Source: Limanda limanda (lineage: Eukaryota; Chordata; Actinopteri; Pleuronectiformes; Pleuronectidae). Taken from it: 64,000 bases of DNA. The notes under the pieces were generated by a model, which saw nothing but the letters and a program-made list of their open reading frames with translations, was not told the origin of the DNA and did no database searches. Shown in pieces: positions 10,229-24,062 of the stretch. A program made the translations under genes and the position numbers. Positions within the stretch are counted from its first letter, which is position 1. Each line of letters starts with the position of its first letter. The stretch is from contig NW_026870599.1 of assembly GCF_963576545.1 (NCBI RefSeq), positions 186,001-250,000 on the forward strand, given 5' to 3'.

Positions 10229-12804
10229 GAGATATTCTTGAATAACTTTTTTTGTGAAGGTCGAAGAGACTTGCAAGTAGGCTCTACCCCCACTAAATGG
10301 GGTAGCGCGCATCGATCGGTACCATCCTTGAGCTTCTCCGACTTTCGGAAGGGTTAGGGTTAGGGTTAGGGATGAAAGCACATAGGAGAAAGAGATATTC
10401 TTGAATAACTTTTTTTGTGAAGGTCGGAGAGACTTGCAAGTAGGCTCTACCCCCACTAAATGGGGTAGCGCGCATCGATCGGTACCATCCTTGAGCTTCT
10501 CCGACTTTCGGAAGGGTTAGGGTTAGGGTTAGGGATGAAAGCACATAGGAGAAAGAGATATTCTTGAATAACTTTTTTTGTGAAGGTCGGAGAGACTTGG
10601 AAAGTGGTTGCATCTGGACTAATTTGGGTCCTGCAGATCGATTGGTACCATCCCCGAGCTTGTACGACCTTCGGAAGAGGTCGACCGACGAAATTCCCCC
10701 AAATCTGAGGAGATATTCTTGAATAACTTTTTTTGTGAAGGTCGGAGAGACTTGCAAGTAGGCTCTACCCCCACTAAATGGGGTAGCGCGCATCGATCGG
10801 TACCATCCTTGAGCTTCTCCGACTTTCGGAAGGGTTAGGGTTAGGGTTAGGGATGAAAGCACATAGGAGAAAGAGATATTCTTGAATAACGTTTTTTGTG
10901 AAGGTCGGAGAGACTTGCAAGTAGGCTCTACCCCCACTAAATGGGGTAGCGCGCATCGATCGGTACCATCCTTGAGCTTCTCCGACTTTCGGAAGGGTTA
11001 GGGTTAGGGTTAGGGATGAAAGCACATAGGAGAAAGAGATATTCTTGAATAACTTTTTTTGTGAAGGTCGGAGAGACTTGGAAAGTGGTTGCATCTGGAC
11101 TAATTTGGGTCCTGCGGATCGATTGGTACCATCCCCGAGCTTGTACGACCTTCGGAAGAGGTCGACCGACGAAATTCCCCCAAATCTGAGGAGATATTCT
11201 TGAATAACTTTTTTTGTGAAGGTCGGAGAGACTTGCAAGTAGGCTCTACCCCCACTAAATGGGGTAGCGCGCATCGATCGGTACCATCCTTGAGCTTTTC
11301 CGACTTTCGTAAGGGTTAGGGTTAGGGCTAGGGATGAAAGCACATAGGAGAAAGAGATATTCTTGAATAACTTTTTTTGTGAAGGTCGGAGAGACTTGCA
11401 AGTAGGCTCTACCCCCACTAAATGGGGTAGCGCGCATCGATCGGTACCATCCTTGAGCTTCTCCGACTTTCGGAAGGGTTAGGGTTAGGGTTAGGGATGA
11501 AAGCACATAGGAGAAAGAGATATTCTTGAATAACTTTTTTTGTGAAGGTCGGAGAGACTTGGAAAGTGGTTGCATCTGGACTAATTTGGGTCCTGCGGAT
11601 CGATTGGTACCATCCCCGAGCTTGTACGACCTTCGGAAGAGGTCGACCGACGAAATTCCCCCAAATCTGAGGAGATATTCTTGAATAACTTTTTTTGTGA
11701 AGGTCGGAGAGACTTGCAAGTAGGCTCTACCCCCACTAAATGGGGTAGCGCGCATCGATCGGTACCATCCTTGAGCTTCTCCGACTTTCGGAAGGGTTAG
11801 GGTTAGGGTTAGGGATGAAAGCACATAGGAGAAAGAGATATTCTTGAATAACTTTTTTTGTGAAGGTCGGAGAGACTTGCAAGTAGGCTCTACCCCCACT
11901 AAATGGGGTAACGCGCATCGATCGGTACCATCCTTGAGCTTCTCCGACTTTCGGAAGGGTTAGGGTTAGGGTTAGGGATGAAAGCACATAGGAGAAAGAG
12001 ATATTCTTGAATAACTTTTTTTGTGAAGGTCGGAGAGACTTGCAAGTAGGCTCTACCCCCACTAAATGGGGTAACGCGCATCGATCGGTACCATCTTTGA
12101 GCTTCTCCGACTTTTGGAAGGGTTAGGGTTAGGGTTAGGGATGAAAGCACATAGGAGAAAGAGATATTCTTGAATAACTTTTTTTGTGAAGGTCGGAGAG
12201 ACTTGCAAGTAGGCTCTACCCCCACTAAATTGGGTAGCGCGCATCGATCGGTACCATCTTTGAGCTTCTCCGACTTTCGGAAGGGTTAGGGTTAGGGTTA
12301 GGGATGAAAGCACATAGGAGAAAGAGATATTCTTGAATAACTTTTTTTGTGAAGGTCGGAGAGACTTGCAAGTAGGCTCTACCCCCACTAAATGGGGTAG
12401 CGCGCATCGATCGGTACCATCCTTGAGCTTCTCCGACTTTCGGAAGGGTTAGGGTTAGGGTTAGGGATGAAAGCACATAGGAGAAAGAGATATTCTTGAA
12501 TAACTTTTTTTGTGAAGGTCGGAGAGACTTGCAAGTAGGCTCTACCCCCACTAAATGGGGTAGCGCGCATCGATCGGTACCATCTTTGAGCTTCTCCGAC
12601 TTTCGGAAGGGTTAGGGTTAGGGTTAGGGATGAAAGCACATAGGAGAAAGAGATATTCTTGAATAACTTTTTTTGTGAAGGTCGGAGAGACTTGGAAAGT
12701 GGTTGCATCTGGACTAATTTGGGTCCTGCAGATCGATTGGTACCATCCCCGAGCTTGTACGACCTTCGGAAGAGGTCGACCGACGAAATTCCCCCAAATC
12801 TGAG
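10229..12804 (+). repeat. 2576-bp higher-order repeat beta, copy 1
   Basis: The composition is 2A-B-2A-B-2A-B-6A-B, again 12 A + 4 B = 2576 bp, but in a different order from repeat alpha. Markers are CGTTTTTTG (near 10890), CGTAAGGG with GGGCTAGGG (near 11310-11333), GGGGTAACG in two A units, and the linked pair CTTTTGG then TAAATTGGG in consecutive A units (12113, 12229). Copy 2 follows directly. Confidence 0.93.
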
Positions 12805-15380
12805 GAGATATTCTTGAATAACTTTTTTTGTGAAGGTCGGAGAGACTTGCAAGTAGGCTCTACCCCCACTAAATGGGGTAGCGCGCATCGATCGGTACCA
12901 TCCTTGAGCTTCTCCGACTTTCGGAAGGGTTAGGGTTAGGGTTAGGGATGAAAGCACATAGGAGAAAGAGATATTCTTGAATAACTTTTTTTGTGAAGGT
13001 CGGAGAGACTTGCAAGTAGGCTCTACCCCCACTAAATGGGGTAGCGCGCATCGATCGGTACCATCCTTGAGCTTCTCCGACTTTCGGAAGGGTTAGGGTT
13101 AGGGTTAGGGATGAAAGCACATAGGAGAAAGAGATATTCTTGAATAACTTTTTTTGTGAAGGTCGGAGAGACTTGGAAAGTGGTTGCATCTGGACTAATT
13201 TGGGTCCTGCAGATCGATTGGTACCATCTCCGAGCTTGTACGACCTTCGGAAGAGGTCGACCGACGAAATTCCCCCAAATCTGAGGAGATATTCTTGAAT
13301 AACTTTTTTTGTGAAGGTCGGAGAGACTTGCAAGTAGGCTCTACCCCCACTAAATGGGGTAGCGCGCATCGATCGGTACCATCCTTGAGCTTCTCCGACT
13401 TTCGGAAGGGTTAGGGTTAGGGTTAGGGATGAAAGCACATAGGAGAAAGAGATATTCTTGAATAACGTTTTTTGTGAAGGTCGGAGAGACTTGCAAGTAG
13501 GCTCTACCCCCACTAAATGGGGTAGCGCGCATCGATCGGTACCATCCTTGAGCTTCTCCGACTTTCGGAAGGGTTAGGGTTAGGGTTAGGGATGAAAGCA
13601 CATAGGAGAAAGAGATATTCTTGAATAACTTTTTTTGTGAAGGTCGGAGAGACTTGGAAAGTGGTTGCATCTGGACTAATTTGGGTCCTGCGGATCGATT
13701 GGTACCATCCCCGAGCTTGTACGACCTTCGGAAGAGGTCGACCGACGAAATTCCCCCAAATCTGAGGAGATATTCTTGAATAACTTTTTTTGTGAAGGTC
13801 GGAGAGACTTGCAAGTAGGCTCTACCCCCACTAAATGGGGTAGCGCGCATCGATCGGTACCATCCTTGAGCTTTTCCGACTTTCGTAAGGGTTAGGGTTA
13901 GGGCTAGGGATGAAAGCACATAGGAGAAAGAGATATTCTTGAATAACTTTTTTTGTGAAGGTCGGAGAGACTTGCAAGTAGGCTCTACCCCCACTAAATG
14001 GGGTAGCGCGCATCGATCGGTACCATCCTTGAGCTTCTCCGACTTTCGGAAGGGTTAGGGTTAGGGTTAGGGATGAAAGCACATAGGAGAAAGAGATATT
14101 CTTGAATAACTTTTTTTGTGAAGGTCGGAGAGACTTGGAAAGTGGTTGCATCTGGACTAATTTGGGTCCTGCGGATCGATTGGTACCATCCCCGAGCTTG
14201 TACGACCTTCGGAAGAGGTCGACCGACGAAATTCCCCCAAATCTGAGGAGATATTCTTGAATAACTTTTTTTGTGAAGGTCGGAGAGACTTGCAAGTAGG
14301 CTCTACCCCCACTAAATGGGGTAGCGCGCATCGATCGGTACCATCCTTGAGCTTCTCCGACTTTCGGAAGGGTTAGGGTTAGGGTTAGGGATGAAAGCAC
14401 ATAGGAGAAAGAGATATTCTTGAATAACTTTTTTTGTGAAGGTCGGAGAGACTTGCAAGTAGGCTCTACCCCCACTAAATGGGGTAACGCGCATCGATCG
14501 GTACCATCCTTGAGCTTCTCCGACTTTCGGAAGGGTTAGGGTTAGGGTTAGGGATGAAAGCACATAGGAGAAAGAGATATTCTTGAATAACTTTTTTTGT
14601 GAAGGTCGGAGAGACTTGCAAGTAGGCTCTACCCCCACTAAATGGGGTAACGCGCATCGATCGGTACCATCTTTGAGCTTCTCCGACTTTTGGAAGGGTT
14701 AGGGTTAGGGTTAGGGATGAAAGCACATAGGAGAAAGAGATATTCTTGAATAACTTTTTTTGTGAAGGTCGGAGAGACTTGCAAGTAGGCTCTACCCCCA
14801 CTAAATTGGGTAGCGCGCATCGATCGGTACCATCTTTGAGCTTCTCCGACTTTCGGAAGGGTTAGGGTTAGGGTTAGGGATGAAAGCACATAGGAGAAAG
14901 AGATATTCTTGAATAACTTTTTTTGTGAAGGTCGGAGAGACTTGCAAGTAGGCTCTACCCCCACTAAATGGGGTAGCGCGCATCGATCGGTACCATCCTT
15001 GAGCTTCTCCGACTTTCGGAAGGGTTAGGGTTAGGGTTAGGGATGAAAGCACATAGGAGAAAGAGATATTCTTGAATAACTTTTTTTGTGAAGGTCGGAG
15101 AGACTTGCAAGTAGGCTCTACCCCCACTAAATGGGGTAGCGCGCATCGATCGGTACCATCTTTGAGCTTCTCCGACTTTCGGAAGGGTTAGGGTTAGGGT
15201 TAGGGATGAAAGCACATAGGAGAAAGAGATATTCTTGAATAACTTTTTTTGTGAAGGTCGGAGAGACTTGGAAAGTGGTTGCATCTGGACTAATTTGGGT
15301 CCTGCAGATCGATTGGTACCATCCCCGAGCTTGTACGACCTTCGGAAGAGGTCGACCGACGAAATTCCCCCAAATCTGAG
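12805..15380 (+). repeat. 2576-bp higher-order repeat beta, copy 2
   Basis: This is offset 2576 bp from copy 1 with the same monomer order and the same markers in place (CGTTTTTTG, CGTAAGGG, GGGCTAGGG, GGGGTAACG, CTTTTGG then TAAATTGGG). A private change is CCATCTCCGAG in the B at 13131-13285. Confidence 0.93.
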
Positions 15381-16839
15381 GAGATATTCTTGAATAACTT
15401 TTTTTGTGAAGGTCGGAGAGACTTGCAAGTAGGCTCTACCCCCACTAAATGGGGTAGCGCGCATCGATCGGTACCATCCTTGAGCTTCTCCGACTTTCGG
15501 AAGGGTTAGGGTTAGGGTTAGGGATGAAAGCACATAGGAGAAAGAGATATTCTTGAATAACTTTTTTTGTGAAGGTCGGAGAGACTTGCAAGTAGGCTCT
15601 ACCCCCACTAAATGGGGTAGCGCGCATCGATCGGTACCATCCTTGAGCTTCTCCGACTTTCGGAAGGGTTAGGGTTAGGGTTAGGGATGAAAGCACATAG
15701 GAGAAAGAGATATTCTTGAATAACTTTTTTTGTGAAGGTCGGAGAGACTTGGAAAGTGGTTGCATCTGGACTAATTTGGGTCCTGCAGATCGATTGGTAC
15801 CATCCCCGAGCTTGTACGACCTTCGGAAGAGGTCGACCGACGAAATTCCCCCAAATCTGAGGAGATATTCTTGAATAACTTTTTTTGTGAAGGTCGGAGA
15901 GACTTGCAAGTAGGCTCTACCCCCACTAAATGGGGTTGCGCGCATCGATCAGTACCATCCTTGAGCTTCTCCGACTTTCGGAAGGGTTAGGGTTAGGGTT
16001 AGGGATGAAAGCACATAGGAGAAAGAGATATTCTTGAATAACTTTTTTTGTGAAGGTCGGAGAGACTTGCAAGTAGACTCTACCCCCACTAAATGGGGTA
16101 GCGCGCATCGATCGGTACCATCCTTGAGCTTTTCCGACTTTCGGAAGGGTTAGGGTTAGGGTTAGGGATGAAAGCACATAGGAGAAAGAGATATTCTTGA
16201 ATAACTTTTTTTGTGAAGGTCGGAGAGACTTGCAAGTAGGCTCTACCCCCACTAAATGGGGTAGCGCGCATCGATCGGTACCATCCTTGAGCTTCTCCGA
16301 CTTTCGGAAGGGTTAGGGTTAGGGTTAGGGATGAAAGCACATAGGAGAAAGAGATATTCTTGAATAACTTTTTTTGTGAAGGTCGGAGAGACTTGCAAGT
16401 AGGCTCTACCCCCACTAAATGGGGTAACGCGCATCGATCGGTACCATCCTTGAGCTTCTCCGACTTTTGGAAGGGTTAGGGTTAGGGTTAGGGATGAAAG
16501 CACATAGGAGAAAGAGATATTCTTGAATAACTTTTTTTGTGAAGGTCGGAGAGACTTGCAAGTAGGCTCTACCCCCACTAAATTGGGTAGCGCGCATCGA
16601 TCGGTACCATCCTTGAGCTTCTCCGACTTTCGGAAGGGTTAGGGTTAGGGTTAGGGATGAAAGCACATAGGAGAAAGAGATATTCTTGAATAACTTTTTT
16701 TGTGAAGGTCGGAGAGACTTGCAAGTAGGCTCTACCCCCACTAAATGGGGTTGCGCGCATCGATCGGTACCATCCTTGAGCTTCTCCGACTTTCGGAAGG
16801 GTTAGGGTTAGGGTTAGGGATGAAAGCACATAGGAGAAA
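15381..16839 (+). repeat. 2A-B-6A block leading into the next duplication
   Basis: The B unit is 15707-15861. Its following A units carry ATCAGTACC (near 15950), TAGACTCTACC (near 16075), GGGGTAACG, CTTTTGG then TAAATTGGG, and GGGGTTGCG. The ATCAGTACC and TAGACTC pair recurs at 17729/17854 and 20615/20740. Confidence 0.85.
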
Positions 16840-17002
16840 GAGATATTCTTGAATAACTTTTTTTGTGAAGGTCGGAGAGACTTGCAAGTAGGCTCTACCC
16901 CCACTAAATGGGGTAGCGCGCATCGATCGGTACCATCTTTGAGCTTCTCCGACTTTCGGAAGGGTTAGGGTTAGGGTTAGGGATGAAAGCACATAGGAGA
17001 AA
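15862..17002 (+). repeat. Longest uninterrupted A run (seven units)
   Basis: Seven consecutive 163-bp A units (1141 bp) separate the B units at 15707-15861 and 17003-17157. Most B spacings are two or three A units. Each unit keeps four GGG runs, so this is the densest telomere-tract stretch in the window. Confidence 0.9.
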
Positions 17003-19725
17003 GAGATATTCTTGAATAACTTTTTTTGTGAAGGTCGGAGAGACTTGGAAAGTGGTTGCATCTGGACTAATTTGGGTCCTGCAGATCGATTGGTACCATC
17101 CCCGAGCTTGTACGACCTTCGGAAGAGGTCGACCGACGAAATTCCCCCAAATCTGAGGAGATATTCTTGAATAACTTTTTTTGTGAAGGTCGGAAAGACT
17201 TGCAAGTAGGCTCTACCCCCACTAAATGGGGTAGCGCGCATCGATCGGTACCATCCTTGAGCTTCTCCGACTTTCGGAAGGGTTAGGGTTAGGGTTAGGG
17301 ATGAAAGCACATAGGAGAAAGAGATATTCTTGAATAACTTTTTTTGTGAAGGTCGGAGAGACTTGCAAGTAGGCTCTACCCCCACTAAATGGGGTAGCGC
17401 GCATCGATCGGTACCATCCTTGAGCTTCTCCGACTTTCGGAAGGGTTAGGGTTAGGGTTAGGGATGAAAGCACATAGGAGAAAGAGATATTCTTGAATAA
17501 CTTTTTTTGTGAAGGTCGGAGAGACTTGGAAAGTGGTTGCATCTGGACTAATTTGGGTCCTGCAGATCGATTGGTACCATCCCCGAGCTTGTACGACCTT
17601 CGCAAGAGGTCGACCGACGAAATTCCCCCAAATCTGAGGAGATATTCTTGAATAACTTTTTTTGTGAAGGTCGGAGAGACTTGCAAGTAGGCTCTACCCC
17701 CACTAAATGGGGTTGCGCGCATCGATCAGTACCATCCTTGAGCTTCTCCGACTTTCGGAAGGGTTAGGGTTAGGGTTAGGGATGAAAGCACATAGGAGAA
17801 AGAGATATTCTTGAATAACGTTTTTTGTGAAGGTCGGAGAGACTTGCAAGTAGACTCTACCCCCACTAAATGGGGTAGCGCGCATCGATCGGTACCATCC
17901 TTGAGCTTTTCCGACTTTCGGAAGGGTTAGGGTTAGGGTTAGGGATGAAAGCACATAGGAGAAAGAGATATTCTTGAATAACTTTTTTTGTGAAGGTCGG
18001 AGAGACTTGGAAAGTGGTTGCATCTGGACTAATTTGGGTCCTGCGGATCGATTGGTACCATCCCCGAGCTTGTACGACCTTCGAAAGAGGTCGACCGACG
18101 AAATTCCCCCAAATCTGAGAAGATATTCTTGAATAACTTTTTTTGTGAAGGTCGGAGAGACTTGCAAGTAGGCTCTACCCCCACTAAATGGGGTTGCGCG
18201 CATCGATCGGTACCATCCTTGAGCTTCTCCGACTTTCGGAAGGGTTAGGGTTAGGGTTAGGGATGAAAGCACATAGGAGAAAGAGATATTCTTGAATAAC
18301 TTTTTTTGTGAAGGTCGGAGAGACTTGGAAAGTGGTTGCATCTGGACTAATTTGGGTCCTGCGGATCGATTGGTACCATCCCCGAGCTTGTACGACCTTC
18401 GGAAGAGGTCGACCGACGAAATTCCCCCAAATCTGAGGAGATATTCTTGAATAACTTTTTTTGTGAAGGTCGGAGAGACTTGCAAGTAGGCTCTACCCCC
18501 ACTAAATGGGGTAGCGCGCATCGATCGGTACCATCCTTGAGCTTCTCCGACTTTCGGAAGGGTTAGGGTTAGGGTTAGGGATGAAAGCACATAGGAGAAA
18601 GAGATATTCTTGAATAACTTTTTTTGTGAAGGTCGGAGAGACTTGCAAGTAGGCTCTACCCCCACTAAATGGGGTAGCGCGCATCGATCGGTACCATCCT
18701 TGAGCTTCTCCGACTTTCGGAAGGGTTAGGGTTAGGGTTAGGGATGAAAGCACATAGGAGAAAGAGATATTCTTGAATAACTTTTTTTGTGAAGGTCGGA
18801 GAGACTTGCAAGTAGGCTCTACCCCCACTAAATGGGGTAGCGCGCATCGATCGGTACCATCCTTGAGCTTCTCCGACTTTCGGAAGGGTTAGGGTTAGGG
18901 TTAGGGATGAAAGCACATAGGAGAAAGAGATATTCTTGAATAACTTTTTTTGTGAAGGTCGGAGAGACTTGGAAAGTGGTTGCATCTGGACTAATTTGGG
19001 TCCTGCGGATCGATTGGTACCATCCCCGAGCTTGTACGACCTTCGGAAGAGGTCGACCGACGAAATTCCCCCAAATCTGAGGAGATATTCTTGAATAACT
19101 TTTTTTGTGAAGGTCGGAGAGACTTGCAAGTAGGCTCTACCCCCACTAAATGGGGTAGCGCGCATCGATCGGTACCATCCTTGAGCTTCTCCGACTTTCG
19201 GAAGGGTTAGGGTTAGGGTTAGGGATGAAAGCACATAGGAGAAAGAGATATTCTTGAATAACGTTTTTTGTGAAGGTCGGAGAGACTTGCAAGTAGGCTC
19301 TACCCCCACTAAATGGGGTAGCGCGCATCGATCGGTACCATCCTTGAGCTTCTCCGACTTTCGGAAGGGTTAGGGTTAGGGTTAGGGATGAAAGCACATA
19401 GGAGAAAGAGATATTCTTGAATAACTTTTTTTGTGAAGGTCGGAGAGACTTGGAAAGTGGTTGCATCTGGACTAATTTGGGTCCTGCGGATCGATTGGTA
19501 CCATCCCCGAGCTTGTACGACCTTCGGAAGAGGTCGACCGACGAAATTCCCCCAAATCTGAGGAGATATTCTTGAATAACTTTTTTTGTGAAGGTCGGAG
19601 AGACTTGCAAGTAGGCTCTACCCCCACTAAATGGGGTAACGCGCATCGATCGGTACCATCCTTGAGCTTCTCCGACTTTCGGAAGGGTTAGGGTTAGGGT
19701 TAGGGATGAAAGCACATAGGAGAAA
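16840..19725 (+). repeat. 2886-bp higher-order repeat gamma, copy 1
   Basis: It holds 12 A + 6 B (6 x 481 bp). B units are at 17003, 17484, 17965, 18283, 18927 and 19408. Markers are CTTCGCAAGAGG in the B at 17484, TAGACTC in the A at 17802, CTTCGAAAGAGG with CTGAGAAG in the B at 17965, and GTCGGAAAG in the A at 17158. Boundaries are judged from where shared variants stop and are accurate to about one monomer. Confidence 0.88.
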
Positions 19726-22611
19726 GAGATATTCTTGAATAACTTTTTTTGTGAAGGTCGGAGAGACTTGCAAGTAGGCTCTACCCCCACTAAATGGGGT
19801 AGCGCGCATCGATCGGTACCATCTTTGAGCTTCTCCGACTTTCGGAAGGGTTAGGGTTAGGGTTAGGGATGAAAGCACATAGGAGAAAGAGATATTCTTG
19901 AATAACTTTTTTTGTGAAGGTCGGAGAGACTTGGAAAGTGGTTGCATCTGGACTAATTTGGGTCCTGCAGATCGATTGGTACCATCCCCGAGCTTGTACG
20001 ACCTTCGGAAGAGGTCGACCGACGAAATTCCCCCAAATCTGAGGAGATATTCTTGAATAACTTTTTTTGTGAAGGTCGGAAAGACTTGCAAGTAGGCTCT
20101 ACCCCCACTAAATGGGGTAGCGCGCATCGATCGGTACCATCCTTGAGCTTCTCCGACTTTCGGAAGGGTTAGGGTTAGGGTTAGGGATGAAAGCACATAG
20201 GAGAAAGAGATATTCTTGAATAACTTTTTTTGTGAAGGTCGGAGAGACTTGCAAGTAGGCTCTACCCCCACTAAATGGGGTAGCGCGCATCGATCGGTAC
20301 CATCCTTGAGCTTCTCCGACTTTCGGAAGGGTTAGGGTTAGGGTTAGGGATGAAAGCACATAGGAGAAAGAGATATTCTTGAATAACTTTTTTTGTGAAG
20401 GTCGGAGAGACTTGGAAAGTGGTTGCATCTGGACTAATTTGGGTCCTGCAGATCGATTGGTACCATCCCCGAGCTTGTACGACCTTCGCAAGAGGTCGAC
20501 CGACGAAATTCCCCCAAATCTGAGGAGATATTCTTGAATAACTTTTTTTGTGAAGGTCGGAGAGACTTGCAAGTAGGCTCTACCCCCACTAAATGGGGTT
20601 GCGCGCATCGATCAGTACCATCCTTGAGCTTCTCCGACTTTCGGAAGGGTTAGGGTTAGGGTTAGGGATGAAAGCACATAGGAGAAAGAGATATTCTTGA
20701 ATAACGTTTTTTGTGAAGGTCGGAGAGACTTGCAAGTAGACTCTACCCCCACTAAATGGGGTAGCGCGCATCGATCGGTACCATCCTTGAGCTTTTCCGA
20801 CTTTCGGAAGGGTTAGGGTTAGGGTTAGGGATGAAAGCACATAGGAGAAAGAGATATTCTTGAATAACTTTTTTTGTGAAGGTCGGAGAGACTTGGAAAG
20901 TGGTTGCATCTGGACTAATTTGGGTCCTGCGGATCGATTGGTACCATCCCCGAGCTTGTACGACCTTCGAAAGAGGTCGACCGACGAAATTCCCCCAAAT
21001 CTGAGAAGATATTCTTGAATAACTTTTTTTGTGAAGGTCGGAGAGACTTGCAAGTAGGCTCTACCCCCACTAAATGGGGTTGCGCGCATCGATCGGTACC
21101 ATCCTTGAGCTTCTCCGACTTTCGGAAGGGTTAGGGTTAGGGTTAGGGATGAAAGCACATAGGAGAAAGAGATATTCTTGAATAACTTTTTTTGTGAAGG
21201 TCGGAGAGACTTGGAAAGTGGTTGCATCTGGACTAATTTGGGTCCTGCGGATCGATTGGTACCATCCCCGAGCTTGTACGACCTTCGGAAGAGGTCGACC
21301 GACGAAATTCCCCCAAATCTGAGGAGATATTCTTGAATAACTTTTTTTGTGAAGGTCGGAGAGACTTGCAAGTAGGCTCTACCCCCACTAAATGGGGTAA
21401 CGCGCATCGATCGGTACCATCCTTGAGCTTCTCCGACTTTCGGAAGGGTTAGGGTTAGGGTTAGGGATGAAAGCACATAGGAGAAAGAGATATTCTTGAA
21501 TAACTTTTTTTGTGAAGGTCGGAGAGACTTGCAAGTAGGCTCTACCCCCACTAAATGGGGTAGCGCGCATCGATCGGTACCATCCTTGAGCTTCTCCGAC
21601 TTTCGGAAGGGTTAGGGTTAGGGTTAGGGATGAAAGCACATAGGAGAAAGAGATATTCTTGAATAACTTTTTTTGTGAAGGTCGGAGAGACTTGCAAGTA
21701 GGCTCTACCCCCACTAAATGGGGTAGCGCGCATCGATCGGTACCATCCTTGAGCTTCTCCGACTTTCGGAAGGGTTAGGGTTAGGGTTAGGGATGAAAGC
21801 ACATAGGAGAAAGAGATATTCTTGAATAACTTTTTTTGTGAAGGTCGGAGAGACTTGGAAAGTGGTTGCATCTGGACTAATTTGGGTCCTGCGGATCGAT
21901 TGGTACCATCCCCGAGCTTGTACGACCTTCGGAAGAGGTCGACCGACGAAATTCCCCCAAATCTGAGGAGATATTCTTGAATAACTTTTTTTGTGAAGGT
22001 CGGAGAGACTTGCAAGTAGGCTCTACCCCCACTAAATGGGGTAGCGCGCATCGATCGGTACCATCCTTGAGCTTCTCCGACTTTCGGAAGGGTTAGGGTT
22101 AGGGTTAGGGATGAAAGCACATAGGAGAAAGAGATATTCTTGAATAACGTTTTTTGTGAAGGTCGGAGAGACTTGCAAGTAGGCTCTACCCCCACTAAAT
22201 GGGGTAGCGCGCATCGATCGGTACCATCCTTGAGCTTCTCCGACTTTCGGAAGGGTTAGGGTTAGGGTTAGGGATGAAAGCACATAGGAGAAAGAGATAT
22301 TCTTGAATAACTTTTTTTGTGAAGGTCGGAGAGACTTGGAAAGTGGTTGCATCTGGACTAATTTGGGTCCTGCGGATCGATTGGTACCATCCCCGAGCTT
22401 GTACGACCTTCGGAAGAGGTCGACCGACGAAATTCCCCCAAATCTGAGGAGATATTCTTGAATAACTTTTTTTGTGAAGGTCGGAGAGACTTGCAAGTAG
22501 GCTCTACCCCCACTAAATGGGGTAACGCGCATCGATCGGTACCATCCTTGAGCTTCTCCGACTTTCGGAAGGGTTAGGGTTAGGGTTAGGGATGAAAGCA
22601 CATAGGAGAAA
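19726..22611 (+). repeat. 2886-bp higher-order repeat gamma, copy 2
   Basis: This is offset 2886 bp from copy 1, with CCATCTTTG at its first A, then GTCGGAAAG, CTTCGCAAGAGG, TAGACTC, CTTCGAAAGAGG and CTGAGAAG in the same places. After 22611 the next A has CCATCCTTG, so the match ends there. B units are at 19889, 20370, 20851, 21169, 21813 and 22294. Confidence 0.88.
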
Positions 22612-23255
22612 GAGATATTCTTGAATAACTTTTTTTGTGAAGGTCGGAGAGACTTGCAAGTAGGCTCTACCCCCACTAAATGGGGTAGCGCGCATCGATC
22701 GGTACCATCCTTGAGCTTCTCCGACTTTCGGAAGGGTTAGGGTTAGGGTTAGGGATGAAAGCACATAGGAGAAAGAGATATTCTTGAATAACTTTTTTTG
22801 TGAAGGTCGGAGAGACTTGGAAAGTGGTTGCATCTGGACTAATTTGGGTCCTGCAGATCGATTGGTACCATCCCCGAGCTTGTACGACCTTCGGAAGAGG
22901 TCGACCGACGAAATTCCCCCAAATCTGAGGAGATATTCTTGAATAACTTTTTTTGTGAAGGTCGGAGAGACTTGCAAGTAGGCTTTACCCCCACTAAATG
23001 GGGTAGCGCGCATCGATCGGTACCATCCTTGAGCTTCTCCGACTTTCGGAAGGGTTAGGGTTAGGGTTAGGGATGAAAGCACATAGGAGAAAGAGATATT
23101 CTTGAATAACGTTTTTTGTGAAGGTCGGAGAGACTTGCAAGTAGGCTCTACCCCCACTAAATGGGGTAGCGCGCATCGATCGGTACCATCCTTGAGCTTC
23201 TCCGACTTTCGGAAGGGTTAGGGTTAGGGTTAGGGATGAAAGCACATAGGAGAAA

Positions 23256-23418
23256 GAGATATTCTTGAATAACTTTTTTTGTGAAGGTCGGAGAGACTTG
23301 GAAAGTGGTTGCATCTGGACTAATTTGGGTCCTGCGGATCGATTGGTACCATCCTTGAGCTTCTCCGACTTTCGGAAGGGTTAGGGTTAGGGTTAGGGAT
23401 GAAAGCACATAGGAGAAA
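23256..23418 (+). repeat. Chimeric B/A monomer 1
   Basis: This 163-bp unit is B-type through position 89 (GGAAAGTGG, GGATCGATT) and A-type from position 100 (TTGAGCTTCTCC, telomeric tract, A tail). The switch lies in the 10 bp common to both families, GGTACCATCC, at 23345-23354. It is directly followed by a normal B, giving one of the only four places where a B-type left half abuts another B. Confidence 0.95.
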
Positions 23419-23899
23419 GAGATATTCTTGAATAACTTTTTTTGTGAAGGTCGGAGAGACTTGGAAAGTGGTTGCATCTGGACTAATTTGGGTCCTGCGG
23501 ATCGATTGGTACCATCCCCGAGCTTGTACGACCTTCGGAAGAGGTCGACCGACGAAATTCCCCCAAATCTGAGGAGATATTCTTGAATAACTTTTTTTGT
23601 GAAGGTCGGAGAGACTTGCAAGTAGGCTCTACCCCCACTAAATGGGGTTGCGCGCATCGATCGGTACCATCCTTGAGCTTCTCCGACTTTCGGAAGGGTT
23701 AGGGTTAGGGTTAGGGATGAAAGCACATAGGAGAAAGAGATATTCTTGAATAACTTTTTTTGTGAAGGTCGGAGAGACTTGCAAGTAGGCTTTACCCCCA
23801 CTAAATGGGGTAGCGCGCATCGATCGGTACCATCCTTGAGCTTCTCCGACTTTCGGAAGGGTTAGGGTTAGGGTTAGGGATGAAAGCACATAGGAGAAA

Positions 23900-24062
23900 G
23901 AGATATTCTTGAATAACTTTTTTTGTGAAGGTCGGAGAGACTTGGAAAGTGGTTGCATCTGGACTAATTTGGGTCCTGCGGATCGATTGGTACCATCCTT
24001 GAGCTTCTCCGACTTTCGGAAGGGTTAGGGTTAGGGTTAGGGATGAAAGCACATAGGAGAAA
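23900..24062 (+). repeat. Chimeric B/A monomer 2
   Basis: This has the same structure and the same breakpoint as the unit at 23256, offset 644 bp, and is followed by a B unit at 24063. It is most simply a duplicate of that unit rather than a second exchange. Confidence 0.93.

Noticed and set aside
15862..17002. A true telomere end
   Set aside because: Telomeric repeats come only in tracts of two to three and a half copies inside longer monomers; there is no long pure TTAGGG run.
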